Shown here piece by piece: positions 12,901-25,464 of a stretch of 64,000 nt of DNA; position 1 is the first letter of the stretch; every line of letters starts with the position of its first letter. The position numbers and the translations under genes are program-made. The stretch is from Mytilus edulis (taxonomy: Eukaryota; Mollusca; Bivalvia; Mytilida; Mytilidae). The stretch lies in NCBI RefSeq assembly GCF_963676685.1, contig NC_092346.1:89748255-89812254 (forward strand), read 5' to 3'. The notes under the pieces were generated by a model, which made no database searches, was not told the DNA's origin, and saw nothing but the letters and a program-made list of their open reading frames with translations.

Positions 12901-15900
12901 ATTGAAGATTTATGAGAGAATGAAATACAATAGGAAAAATCTGAGACATGGTTTTGGAGGTCAAACTGTGCTGTGCAAGAATCTATAAAATATTTAGGGA
13001 TGCTATGAATAACAAAGAAACTAAATTCATTCAAGTATGGACATCAAAATATGGCAACTAATTACATAACAATTAATTATGTAATAATTATGTCATAACG
13101 AAATTATCACAATTTGAAAGATTAATCCTTCTTCTTTCTTTTGGTACCTCATTTTTAAAATTTAAAGAAAGATGAGTGGAATTACATCAGTTTAAAGATG
13201 TCTGATTGGGGATGAAAAATCTTTGTATTGTGCTACCTTAAGCCCAACTCTTGAATAATAAATAAGGAAATTTTCCAAAAGGTTAGTTACTATAACATAA
13301 TGTTTATAAGTCCATCTGAGTTTTAATTTGATGTTAAATGTCTGAATCTGTAGATTATTAGAAAATGTGTAACTCTTTACCTTTATGACATAATAAGCCT
13401 GAGATCTTTCCTCTTCCCCTTCTGGTGGAGCCATGGATATCATCAATATTTCATATCTGTAAAAGTAAAGTTACATCTATCTGAGTTTTGTATACTAATT
13501 AACCCTAAATCTCATAATAAATAAAATAAAATCCATCTTAGTATTGTATTCTTACCCTAAATATCAAATCAAAAATTATACTCTTATACATCATTCTACC
13601 AAGTAAAACAATTATCTCCAGAACAAAATGTAACACATAATCACAGTCAGCCTCTATGAAATGATTGAACTAAGAATGAAGCAGTTTTAGATGTAAAACA
13701 TATTTGCTTGACAAACAAAAGTTCTCACTTGAGACTTAGAGTAGATACACACATTTGCTATGATCACTAAAGCAGGATATGTATATGTCACAGTGAAGCA
13801 ATATAGAACTTTGATATAGGAGGAATTAAAAGGTTAAAATGGTTTCTGATAAAAAAAAAAAAAAGACTAAAATTAAAAATAAAAAAAAATTACTACACTT
13901 AACCACAACAATTTGATCAAAAGGACATTTATATATATCCCTGTAGTTCATAAATCTTCCAAATTTTATCTTCATATGACATGATGATAAGCTTTCTTTT
14001 GCATCACAACCTATAACTGTTTTGAGCTTTGTGGACACAACAAACATTGTATTTGAAAGCAAGCACCCATTAAACAGAAATATTTCTGATGATTTTTACC
14101 TTTTCCTAAGTTTATCAATTTTAGAGATCCTTTCATGTAACTCAGCACTGATTTGTTGTCTTTCTTCATCGGCAGCTTTGTACTGAGCTTGTAACATTTC
14201 TTTGTGAATAGTTATTTCTTGTCTTCTCTCTTTCATGGCCTACAATGGAAACAACAAGTAGATTTATGGCCTATTTTGAGGGTCTGATGTAAAAATATTT
14301 GCTGTTTTATCAAATGAATTATAAGGGCTATTCCAGTAAAAATTATCCAGGGGGGGTGGAACGCCACTTATTTTTTGACCCCCCACCTATGGAAAAGATT
14401 AAAAAAATACACCCCACCTAGAACATGTATTTTCTTCCAAGACCCCCTACCTAGAGAAAAAAAAATAAAAGTTAGCTAGTTTTTTAAAGTATACAAAAAT
14501 GTTACATCCTGTCAAATAAATGTAAAATTTGTTGGTTTATCTATTTCAGTGCATCCAAAAAGGGGGGCCCCCTGGCCCCTCCTAAATCTGCCTCTGGTCT
14601 CAATGGCAATCATACCACATCTTCTTTTTTATACTAGCTATGTTGCTATTAAAATATAAAATGAAACATGTAACAATGTTATGGAGCAGCAGACGACAGA
14701 TGCAACATGACGGCAATAGCTCACAGTGACCGAAAAAGGGGGGTGCGATTTTAATTATGGCCCATTTTATTTTTAAAACTGTCAATAACATTTTCAGGTA
14801 CGACATATTCTTCAGGTGGGGAAACTGGTTGGCACCAACCATTTGATGTTTCAGAGTTTAGTTTGAGCCATAAAATATTTTTGGTAGGCACAATGTAATT
14901 CTTTTTTTATTTTTTGTATTTCTTATATACATTTTTTTTTTCAATAGGCAAATGTTGAGGAAGATGATATACTCTCCGGTGTAACAAGGCCATATTTTTC
15001 CGCAAAAATTAGGCCATTTTTTTCCTTCAATACCACCCACGCAACATGCGCAATAAAAATCTAATTGTCTGTGCCAAATATAAATATTTTTTTATGGACC
15101 GCATAGTTTGGATGTCACCCACACATATTTTTTTGTGGGGAGACGGTATACAAGGGAGAGGGTACTTGAAGTTGTTATTAACTGTATGCAATAAAATATT
15201 ATTAAAATTGCAAAGAATTGGCCAGTCCACCTTATTAAGGACATATTCTTTGCAAGGAAAGAGATTTAAGTACAGCAAATTCTGCCATTTCAATTTCAAT
15301 GAATATACAATTACTTCTTCCAACCGCAACAATATTTAAGTTAACCTTTATTTACAATGTTTAAACTGGTACTGTTGCCTTGTTCATGTTCATGTTGTTT
15401 TTTTTTACATTAAATTTGGGTCTTCGTCGATACCATACTTATTCCAGACGTTCCGTATCAGAGGACATTTCAGGCAATTCCTCTGCACTTCTTGTATCAT
15501 TATATCTTCATCACGGTGACAAGAATAACAGTATAGAGTACCATTAATTCATAGAACAAAACAACAAATTGCTGAAGAAGTCATGTTTACAAAATGTCAA
15601 AATGAGCCAAAGACCAAAAAATGACAAGGACAGTTAAGCGTCTTTTATGGAGACAAAAACTATATTCCTAAAAAGTCTTTGGGGTTCTTCAATCGAAATA
15701 ATAGCAAGCTAAACTAAATGAGATTATTATAAGGGCTAAATCTCGTCTGTACTAGCCAAATTTAACAAATTTAAAGATGTTTATAAAAAAAATATATATC
15801 ATGAATGATGGTTAATTACGTTTTTCGGGTTATCAGTTAGACCGCATGGTTTTATTATTTAAATAGGAAAACACCCGAGACGTGAAATCGCATGGTTCTA

Positions 15901-18900
15901 TTATCATAGGTAAACATCCGAGACGTCCCAAAAATATATAGGTGCTCCTATTATTGGAGGAACATTACACAGTTGTGTACACACACATGGCGGCATGGAA
16001 CACGATCGGAAATTCATTTGACGATATCTATTAAAATGTTTCGAAACGAAGTGAAAAGTATCGTGCGCCACGTGGCCGCTTACATTTGTCACTGTATGCG
16101 CCATTTCTTGTCAATATGCGCTATAGGCGCAGGGGGCACGTCCTTCCCGATCACTGGTTTGACAAGAACACAAACGGACGCTTAAAATTAGTGGTCTGCC
16201 AACTTTATTTGCAGTCGGATGACCTTTTCAGGAGAATCTTCCTTCATAACAGGGGGAACAATATGTTTAACCTGTCATTCAGAAACCCCCCACCAACAGA
16301 AATGAATTTAAATCAGGACCACCACCCTCCAGAATACAATTATGTTGATAACCCCCCACCTATGGAAAAAAATATCGTCGGCGTTCCGCCCCTCCTAGGT
16401 AAATTTTACTGGAATAGCCCTAATAGCAATTTGTCTGAAAATGTTTATCTTATTCAAAAACTCTAACATTACTAAGTAACCTTTAAAATTTTGAATTTTC
16501 AAGCATTAAATGAATGCAGTTATAGAATTTATATTTGATTTTAATAACATGTCAATCTTATTCTATAAATCAAATGAGCAAATAGACCCTTTAAAAAATG
16601 GCCCTTACAAGTTCATCCAAACAAGGAAGAAAAGTACAGATATATTGTCTCATACAAGTGAGAGGTTTAGCCAGCTATCAAACCAGGTTTATCTACCATT
16701 TTCTACATAAGAAAATGCCTGTTCAAAGTCAGGAGTATGACAGTTGTTATCTATTCGTTTGATGTGTTTAAGCTTTTGGTTTTGCCATTTGATTATTGAC
16801 TTTCAATTTTGGATTTTCCTCCGAGTTAGGTATTTATGTTATTTTACTTTTTGGTAAGTACTTACAGTTCCAAGCTGGAGTCTACGTTTCTCTTGACTAA
16901 GGACATCATCAGATCTGTCATTGAGATTTTCCCTGATTCTTTTCAATTCAAGTTTAAGAATGTTTTGGTCAACCATCAAATCCTGAAAAAAGAGAGATAA
17001 TACACAATCAGAGAAACAATCCATTTTATATACTGTGTCATTAGTAATTATCTTCGTACATGTATATAATTGCAATGTTGTTTTGTAAGTTGTATAATTA
17101 TGTGTAGTTGACCTTGACTTCACAAATAATGTATTATTTGATTTAAGTTTAGCAGGGGAGGCATTACTGCATGTCAATTCTAGTCAAATGAATTGATTAG
17201 AGTTAACAGTATGTTTAATAATACAAAATGAAGTAAATGTTGGCAAGTTTCAGTTATGGATTCAATATAAATCTGGATTTTATTTCATTGGAATAACATC
17301 ATTCTTTTAGATCATTTTTGTTCAAAGAATAGTAGTTCTTACTAAAAAAAATATGCATACAAACAAAATTTAAACAGAATGAGCTTCAAACTAATTTTTC
17401 ACAATACTGAAGTAATTGATTCATGATTTAAATTCTCATGTATTTTGAACATGTTCAGTGATGAAGTGTTACCATGAAAATTGTATTTATATAGCAGTAT
17501 TTTTCAGTAAGGTAGATTTACCTGTTTATCATGAATTATAGTTTTCAGTTCCCTCTCTGAGCTATCATTGTACAAGTTTAATTCTTCAATCTTACTGGTC
17601 AGGTCTCCTTTTTCTGCTCCACTTTTCTCAAGTTCCCTTCTCACTCTCCTAATGTCATCCTGAAATATAGTCAAACATTCATTAATATAATTCTTTACTG
17701 TTTCTCTGTAATTGTATAGTATTGTCATTATTATATTCACCATAAGGTTAAAAACATTCAAACTACAAATGTATAATAAGCAAACAAAAACTAATGCCTC
17801 TTGTAAAAAGATTTTAGGATGCGAAATTTTGTACTTTGTACTTTTGACTTTGGTATTTCTTTATCTATGCAGAGGTTTGAATATGTCCAATATTTTGTCT
17901 GAAATTTGGTTAATAGATATATTTTCCTAAAATAAATTACTGAGACAAACATATGAAAATGTTGTCCTATCTGAATGCATATTTCCTCACCTGTAGTCTT
18001 TTGAGCTGCAGAGTTAAGAGCGTGTGAGTATTTTGTTTTTGTTCTAGGTCTTCTGTAAATTCTTTAATTTTCTGTTCTAATGCCACTTTTTCTTCATTAC
18101 TTCTCTCCCCTTTCAACCTATTAATTCGTCTTTCTAATTGCTGTATAGCAAAATCTTGATTGTAAATGATTTCTTGTTGTTTCAATGAATCTGTGTCTAG
18201 CTTGCCTACTTTACTGTTGAGGTTTTTGACAGCTGCTTGACTTCCCTGCAAATGAACAGAAACGGAATTGAAGTAAAACATATATTTAAAAAAAAAATCA
18301 TATTTATATATAACAATTATTGTCCATTAGAACTAAAACAGTGTTATAAAATATTATTCAACCTGGTAAATCTTGAATTCTACATAGGGGTAATTTGCAA
18401 TGTAATGAGTGTGCAAATAAGTGGATTGTGTAATTTTTTTAACAGAATAAAGAATACATAAAATTAATGACCTTTTGAATATTAAATTTCATAAACAACT
18501 CACTTATCTTTAACACAATAGCATTATAGCTTGCATTTGGTTTTATTTTAAGAAAAAAATGTGATCAAACAACATTTTGTTTAAAACTGTCGCTCTTCTG
18601 TCAATATTTATATAGATTTCTATTTTATACCTGAATTTCAGCTTCTGTGTTTCTTTCTTTCACTTTACAAGAATGAAGTTCCTCTGTTTTTCTAAACTGA
18701 AGATCACGTAAATGTTTTAATTCAGCATCGATGGCATGCTGTCTTTTTTCTTCCTCTTGTAACATCTCATCCATACGAGCAGCTCTTTCTTCAGCACTCA
18801 GGGTTGATTCAGTAGCTATTTTTAATTTTTCTATAAGTGTTTCTCTTAATTCTTTGGCTTGTTGTAGCCTAAAATATATCAAGTGATCATTAAATTCTTC

Positions 18901-21900
18901 CAGAACAACAAAATCCTACTATTTTGATTTTCTTTTTAAATATATAAAAAATTCAGATATTAACACACAAATTACTATTTAAATATTTCAATTTCACTTT
19001 GTCAAGTTTTTGTAATCATTTCAAAAATGTTCTATTGTTTTCATTGAGCCTTGCATCTCTGACCATGTAATTTTTTTTTTACATGTGACATAGATAAAAC
19101 TATGATTTTAACCCTTTCGCCGACGAGTCCCGGTTTACCGGGATTCACGCTTCAGACAGCTGACGATGAGTCCCGTTTTACTGGGATCGGAATACCTCTT
19201 TTATGTTTCCAGCTCAAACAGTGCAAACGTGGGTTATCTTTCTTTGATGGATAACCCGGATGAAAGTGTAAACATTGCGGTTCCGTTTGTTGAAAACCGT
19301 GTCAAAATCAGAGGAAATTTACGGAATTTACGAGAATTTGAAATGAGGGAACATTTTTTTTGAAAGAATATGGAAGAATTGAAGCCAAACTAGTATACTT
19401 TTTTGACATAAAATGTCGTTTTATGTACAAAACAGTTGGAATGGACATCGATCAGTGTGAGGAATTTGTACAGCCTCATAAAATTTTTCAAAATTTTGCC
19501 GTTTTGGGTTAAAAAATTACGATTTGGGGTGAAAGAGTCGAATTTTGAGAATTTCACCTTGATAATGACGAAAATTTGAAAATTTTGATATTTTATGAAG
19601 AAAAAATTGTCAAAACATGAACAAAACTGTGAACATGGTCTTAGTGAATAAAATAAATACACAAATAACTATAAACAAGTTTTTTTTGACATTTATTATG
19701 AATATTTCCAACTTGAGTAATAGTAGCCAGGGACGCCATCGTCTCAGAGTAGCTTCTGTCTGGGCAGCAATCGGTGAAAGGGTTAAGGTGTATAAAAAAA
19801 GTTAAAAATACTTACTTGACAGTTTTGTCGCCTACATCTTTCTTTAACTGAGATACCTGTGACCTTGTAACCTCAAGATCAGTGGCAGTACGATCAACTG
19901 TTCTCTTCAATGCATCTAACTATAAACACATAATAAATTTGTATCATTTAGTGTTAAATACATTTTTTGACTTCAATATAAGCCAAAATATAATAATAAC
20001 TGAAATATCTATTAATTTGGCTTGCATAATTGAAAAATTAAACCATATAAGGAGAAAAAGAAAAAACACATTTAAATTAGTTAGTTATATTTAACAATGA
20101 CCATATAATTATTTTTTTGAACTGCTTAAATTGAATATAAATGACTTGTGGACACACATGTAAACATAAAACAATCATGAAACAAATGTTTCAATTTGTC
20201 ATAAATCAGTCAGAACTTTTCACCTTATTTTTTTTATATATAATACTTTGATTCTATATATACCTCATCACTAAACTGTATTCTCTGTGTCTCAGCCTCC
20301 TGTAGATCTATCCTTGTCTTAGCGGCTATTCTCTCAGCTATAGAGATCTTCTTCTCTTGTTCTCTATTATTTTCTAATTCATTCTCAAGAAATTGTTGTT
20401 TTTCTTTTATTGCTTCCTCCCTCTTTCTAACTTCACCTTTAACTCTGGCTAGTTGCTGAAAGAATATGTTAAAATCTTTAAAAAAAAGTACAAATAACAT
20501 TGAAAAAAATCTTGTAGATATTTAAATTTTTATGAGAGCAGAGACAGCATTTTTTGCTTTTCCGTTAAAATTAAAAAAAAAACTTATTATAGATTTAAGA
20601 ATTACAAATTAGAAAAAAATAGTTAAAATAATATCTGTATAATCATGATAATGTAAAGCATGTGTACACTGTATTTTCCTAAACAATAAAAAAAATTCTT
20701 GTCAAAATGAGGTATAAATGGTAATAATTTTTTAAAGTCTGTTGTAACCATTGTCCTGGCTAGGAAAAATATAACTGCTAATCATAATGAGGTTATCTAA
20801 GCTAATATTTACAGCTGCTAATAAATCCATTTCTTTGTCACGTCTTTGCATCTGTTCTAAGGTATTTTCCCATTGCTGAATAATTTCTTGTCTTTCCTGG
20901 TGAGCTGTCCTAAAGTCCTCGGCTGTTTTGTCTAGTTCTATCTGGGCAGTAAGTGTTTGTGTTGTCTCATGGTCTAGAACCTTTCTTTTGCTGTGATTTT
21001 CATCTGTTAATCTTTCCATTCTTAATGAGAGCTCCTACAAAAATGAATCATCCTCAATAAACATACAAATCAGTTATTTCCTTGTAACTAATCTTTTTTT
21101 TCCATGTACACAATAAAGATAACCAAATGTATATCCTTTGTGGCTGTTTTGGTCATTTCAATAGTGTTTTGGTTTAATTACATGAAGTTATTTATTAGAA
21201 TATTATACATTTCAGGAAAGCATTTATAGAGCTTCTCATTAAAATTCATTTATTTCTGGAATAGCATTTAAAAATAAATTTACAGTATTAACAATAAATT
21301 AAGATGGTAGCATTAGTACTGGAGACACAAAGCTTTTAGTTTCAATAGTAATTTATTTCAAAAGTAGTTAAAAACTAAACTCTATCCAATGATCTTTTAA
21401 ATCTTTTCAAACTAAAATAAAAATATTCAGTATTTGTTATTTAAAATAAAATTACAAGTGTTTGATATCAATTTCTATCAAATACAACTTTAAACAAAAC
21501 AGAGTCCTGTAAGTTACCTTAATCTTACTCTCATCATGTCTGGTATATTTCTGTATGGCCATGGAATCCTCATCTTTACGAGCAGATTCTTCTAGCCATG
21601 CCTCCAACGCTTGTTGGTCCCAGTTCATCTGGGATTTCATCTCTTCTAACTTCTGTGTTTGTTTGAAGATGTTGTTCTAAAAGAAAAGAAAAAAACACAT
21701 AAAAAAGAAGTCACTTTTTATTTACAGTTTAAATTCTTCAACATGTTCATGGATTACTTCTCTTCAAATTTGTAGCAAATCAAGATGTGATCATGTAGGC
21801 TTTGACAGATAAGACAATATAGGAAAGGTGTACTGACATGAGATGTCTCTAAACACATAAGCTCCAAATGGAACTTTCGTTAGTATAAGCCATATTAATT

Positions 21901-24700
21901 ATGTGTATCAGCAGGGGGAAAAGTAAAGCATAAAAATATAGTATATATGTTTATACATATAATTAACAGCGCCTGGTGATGTTTCATAGTACAGAAATAA
22001 GACAGTATCTGAATTTTCACATTTTTTCTATGATGCAAAATATTATGTAAATCACCTCAAACATATTTTTCTTTTCCTTCAATTCTTCCACTTCTTTACT
22101 AAGTTTCTGTATTTCCTGTTTCAGTCTACCTTCTTCACGCTCAGCAATTTTCAGGAGATGATCTTCAGTTTCAATCTCTTTCTTTCTGGCACCAACGAGA
22201 CCCTTAAATATACAATAGTCAGTATGATTACATCATCTTCTTATTTTGATGCCATTCCTGTTGTAGAATACATTTTTTTAATTTCATAAATCAAGTATAA
22301 AATTTTATTCTCAATCTGTCAGACAATTAAACAATATTTTAATGGGAACTCAACATTTCAAAGAACCTAAACGACTAGAGAATTTGTAAGAAAAGAAAGA
22401 AAAAGGAAGTATATTTCACAGAAAAAAAACTATAATAGCAGTCTGCACGGTTAGCCATTAGTCTGATGCCCCAGACTAGTAAATTTCATTCGGACTAGTG
22501 AGTTTTTGCAAAATTTTGTTTGGACCAATAAGAAAAATGTCAGAATATTGGTCTTCGGACTACATGTAGTAGTTGAAAAAGTTTTTGGTGCAGACTGTTA
22601 AATAGTCATGAATGAATTCAATCCTCTCTTTTGAGTATGTGCAAATCAATAAATCTTATTTTGATCATGTACAAAATTCAAAGAAACAACAAACAAATAA
22701 AATTATTGGCTTGAATGTTCACCTTTAGACCAAATTAATTCACATGTTTTGTACATGTTTATTACATATCTAAGGATGCAAATATTACATGTATAGAATG
22801 TCCAATTGAGTGCAATTTCTTCAAATGAACATATATGAAGTAAGTTTACATGTAGAATGTATTACAAACCTGTGTATGTGTAAGCTCTTGTCTAACATTT
22901 TTGAGATGTTCAGACATAGCATGCACACGATCCTCAATTTCTTCAAGTTCATTTGTGAAGGCTACAATATTTCTCTGCTTGACTTGTACCTAAAATAAAG
23001 TAATGGATGTAGTATAAATATTAATTGGTCCTTTTTTAGGCAAAACAACTAGTGCCATTTCTGATTATAAATCTTTTATTTCATAGAGCAGACTGCTTAA
23101 ATTGACAAGCAATAAACATGCCACGGCTCCTTCACCCTTGAAAATAGGGTTGAAATGAACTGAAATTTAAAGAAAGGATTTCCTGCATTGGAATATAAAA
23201 ATACATGAACCTTATTCTCTTTAAAAGATAATTAAATGGGGAATAAACATATTTCATATTTATTGAATAATTTTCATCATTTAAAAAAAAATTACAGAAT
23301 AATTTTATATTATACATGTATATCATCATGATCATGATTATCATGATTATGCATACAGAAAGCTATCTCTCAGTTATTTAATAAGAAGTGTCCATTTTTT
23401 TCTCATGTATTGGACAATTGATGTAAAAATTTGAAACATCTATGATAAGACCCAGTTTACCAGTTATATATATATAAGTTTGAAGTGGACCTGGTACTAG
23501 TTTACTTTCTGTGGTATAAGTTTAAAAGGTTTACTAAAATTCATGTCATCTGTTTTACTAAAGGCATCTGCAGGGCAATGACAAAATAGAAATAAGGGCC
23601 ATTATTTTTCAAGGGAAATCAATTGGAGTCATAATATTTGCTTTATTTTACTTTCAGAGAGACATGATCAATGCATAGGAAAATTTTATTCATATCATCA
23701 AGATATTTCAATACTTTTTATATTGAAACAATCATCCCTGATCGCCAGTATGATTATATCAATCAACTATTAGCGGAGTACATACAGGAAACAAACCGTT
23801 TTAGTGGATAATTTGATACAAATTTCTTTAAATTTTTTATATTTTTAATTTTTCATGCCATTTCAATAACCTAATAAACCATTTTTTAAATTTATTTCAC
23901 TTCATACAATAATTCTATAATATTTTTAAAGCGCCACCTACAATATATAAGTACAAAGGAGAAACTACATTTGTGATAATTATTTTACAAGAGAGGATAA
24001 TTTACAAGAGAGATTACTCTGTCATCACGACAAAGATTGAAGATTGAAGACTGATCGCCTGTAATTGGGCTCCTGTATTGTCATGTAGTTGAACAAGAAG
24101 TTTCACACAACATAAACAAAAAAGCATATGAAAAGGCCAATTGCCAATGAGACATCTATCTGCCAAAGTTAACAAAAGTGGATGTAAGCCATTATAGGCA
24201 ACCATACAGCCTTTAACAACGAGAAAAAAATCAATCGACAATACCATGTTTTGTTTTTTCACGGTTTAATTTGAGAAAATTATTGACAGACATTAAACAA
24301 AAATCAACTATCAACATAATTTTCACAAATGACACTTTGCATTGCTTCTGTCATATCTAAATGTTTTGGTTTTGGGATAATTCAATTTAATAGTCGACTT
24401 TTTTTAATGACAGATCGTTACTGTGAAGTTAATTCACTGCCTTTATAGTTTGTGCTTATAAAAAGACACAGAATTACATGTATAGGTACAGTATTTAATT
24501 TGTAAATTACTTGAATGGTCTTAATTGGAAGGATATACGAACAAATAGAACGAAAATACCTCCCCCTTTTTTTCGAAAACATAGTGAACACAAGCAATTA
24601 CCTTGTCTTCTAATGCCTTATTGTCGGCATTAGCGACTGGCATACTAAGCCCTTCATCCCATTCTATTTCACTTAATATACTGTTCGTCCCTCGACTCAT
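6962..24700 (-). CDS. CCDC39: Coiled-coil domain-containing protein 39 (axonemal 96-nm ruler), 21 coding exons
   Basis: CCDC39 with CCDC40 forms the filament that sets the 96-nm repeat of motile-cilium doublets and is needed for inner-arm dynein and N-DRC assembly (family knowledge). Coding exons 1-21: 24602-24700, 22870-22989, 22056-22202, 21518-21676, 20813-21034, 20264-20455, 19816-19919, 18631-18868, 17991-18245, 17522-17659, 16866-16982, 14100-14239, 13381-13456, 11655-11814, 11281-11387, 10839-10910, 10161-10229, 9638-9700, 8997-9113, 8210-8360, 6962-7044. Every junction has GT/AG and the phases join without a break to 942 codons; human CCDC39 is about 941. Diagnostic matches include [11 protein letters not shown] near the N-terminus, [16 protein letters not shown] in exon 4, KQQEI and IQQLERR in exon 9, and MAPPEGEEE with QAYYVIK in exon 13. 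The protein is almost entirely heptad-rich coiled coil. Its tail (exons 20-21) is Ser/Gly/Arg-rich, as in the vertebrate protein. Sixteen of 20 introns are phase 0. The start ATG matches the conserved N-terminus. Confidence 0.97.
8645..8870 (+). repeat. Dispersed mussel-type repeat fragment in CCDC39 intron
   Basis: Contains TGTGTCTTTCCCAAGTCAAA and GGTATGGGCTTTTCTCACTG, shared with copies near 44680-45020, 50880-51505 and 61940-62196. The characteristic 3' end (CTCATTGGCAATCATACCAC) is missing here. Confidence 0.55.
10600..10685. repeat. Hairpin-forming repeat in intron
   Basis: AAATAACATAAAAATGTTGTGCACAC-type sequence is matched by an inverted arm around a short loop (arms about 10600-10633 and 10650-10685). 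Flanking sequence from about 10433 (GTGACCGTGACGTCATCAAA) may belong to the same dispersed element. Confidence 0.5.
10687..10784 (+). repeat. 98-bp direct repeat, copy 1 (one side of CCDC39 exon 16)
   Basis: Starts CAATTTTTTAACTGTTCTCA. Matches 10968-11065 in the same orientation with two differences noticed over 98 bp. The pair brackets exon 16 (10839-10910). Confidence 0.9.
10968..11065 (+). repeat. 98-bp direct repeat, copy 2 (other side of CCDC39 exon 16)
   Basis: Second copy of the repeat at 10687-10784, offset 281 bp. It lies in the intron between exons 15 and 16. Confidence 0.9.
11945..13244. mobile_element. 1.3-kb foldback element with ~330-bp inverted arms, TTAA ends
   Basis: The left end TTAAGGTAGCACAATACAAA is the inverse of the right end around 13221-13241. 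The arms remain complementary for roughly 330 bp (about 11945-12290 with 12895-13244), with scattered mismatches. A second inverted pair is nested inside: 12495-12522 against 12584-12611, 27 of 28 bases matching. TTAA lies at both outer edges and may be the target duplication or part of the inverted repeat. There is no transposase. The element sits in the intron between CCDC39 exons 14 and 13. Confidence 0.8.
14324..16421. mobile_element. 2.1-kb non-autonomous TIR element (AGGGCTATTCC ends)
   Basis: AGGGCTATTCCAGTAAAA (14324 on) is inverted at the right end (TTTTACTGGAATAGCCCT, to 16421), with weaker terminal similarity for about 70 bp. CCCCCCACCTATGGAAAA occurs near both ends in the same orientation, so the ends are not simple inverses. 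There is no transposase. A fragment of another dispersed repeat (CAATGGCAATCATACCACAT) lies near 14600. A short minus-strand frame at 15405-15550 has cysteine pairs (CYSCH, CLKC). The element lies in the intron between CCDC39 exons 12 and 11. Confidence 0.65.
19108..19786. mobile_element. piggyBac-like non-autonomous element, TTAA target site
   Basis: Bounded by TTAACCCTTTCGCC at 19108 and GGTGAAAGGGTTAA ending at 19786, giving inverted termini flanked by TTAA. TTAA followed by CCC is the usual terminus of piggyBac-type elements. The left subterminal region holds near-palindromic GAGTCCCGGTTTACCGGGAT and a diverged copy of it. No transposase is encoded in 679 bp. It is in the intron between CCDC39 exons 8 and 7. 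Confidence 0.65.
22439..22597. mobile_element. 159-bp MITE-like element
   Basis: Perfect 10-bp terminal inverted repeats CAGTCTGCAC (22439-22448) and GTGCAGACTG (22588-22597). The internal sequence has repeated GACTAGT/GGACTA motifs. It lies in the intron between CCDC39 exons 3 and 2. No target duplication was established. Confidence 0.5.
24110..24245 (-). repeat. Dispersed mussel-type repeat, reverse fragment
   Basis: CAATTGCCAATGAGACATCT and AGGCAACCATACAGCCTTTA read as the reverse of the family with the CTCATTGGCAATC end. It lies in CCDC39 intron 1. Confidence 0.5.
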
Positions 24701-24748
24701 TTTGATGCAAGAGGCAGAAAAACTCCGCCGAAATGCTGGAATGTTTCA

Positions 24749-24762
24749 GATTGCTTGGAGAC
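24749..24762. promoter_or_regulatory. Candidate RFX X-box upstream of CCDC39
   Basis: GATTGCTTGGAGAC (minus strand GTCTCCAAGCAATC) lies 49 bp upstream of the CCDC39 ATG. It resembles the RFX-factor X-box (GTTGCCATGGNAAC) with a one-base shorter centre and mismatches. Cilia genes are commonly RFX targets, and the position fits. The match is imperfect. Confidence 0.35.
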
Positions 24763-25464
24763 AAGTTTCCCGGATGTAAATAAAAGGGGAGATAACTGGC
24801 TTCGAAAATATTAAAATAAATAAACCGACTTGAAAGTCCTCGAAAGTGTATGATTTGTCAGAATATATTCAGTGTTCGTATAGAATATTTATAATTTTTT
24901 TATAAAACAACAAAGATATTTAGTGCCTCGCAAAATAAACATGATAATGGATGTACGCTCTATATCTTCCTCCTAAATTGGAACACCACCATGCTTAATG
25001 GTGAAATGGAGCACATTTAGCACACTTTTTCAACAAAGATTTAATGAGAGCGTTTATCTAACCAGATTGATAAGTTCTTTGGGATAGGATTTTTTTTAGC
25101 ACTCCCATTTTCCCCAAATGATATGTCATGTTTATATCAGTGACCACTGTGGATAGTAAACTTTGGAATAGCAAATACAAATTACCAGTTTTTTTCATTA
25201 TTTTGAAATTCGCCTTTATGTATGAAAAGTCGTTTTTTTAGCTAGGTGTTTGTTGAATCTCTGATTCCCAGGTTATTGTATTTCAAAGTCATATATCATG
25301 TTTTCAATATTTTCCCAGTAGGCATTTCTCATTTCTTTCTGTAACTTGTGTTTTGATTTGTTTAATTTTTAATATGATAACCATCATGTTTGTTCTTTGT
25401 ATATATTTTTTTTTATTTCATTTATTACTTTTTTCAAGTTCTCCCATATGAGTGTATGTTTCTT
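24763..25464. other. Upstream flank of CCDC39, nothing else recognised
   Basis: AT-rich sequence between the CCDC39 start and a LINE fragment. No coding potential seen. Confidence 0.4.

Noticed and set aside
15027..15339. Overlapping ~100-codon frames on both strands in the TIR element
   Set aside because: No recognisable domain, biased composition, and located inside a non-autonomous repeat.
16086..16466. 126-codon plus-strand frame
   Set aside because: Its C-terminal part is translated from the repeat terminus; no protein-like conservation seen.
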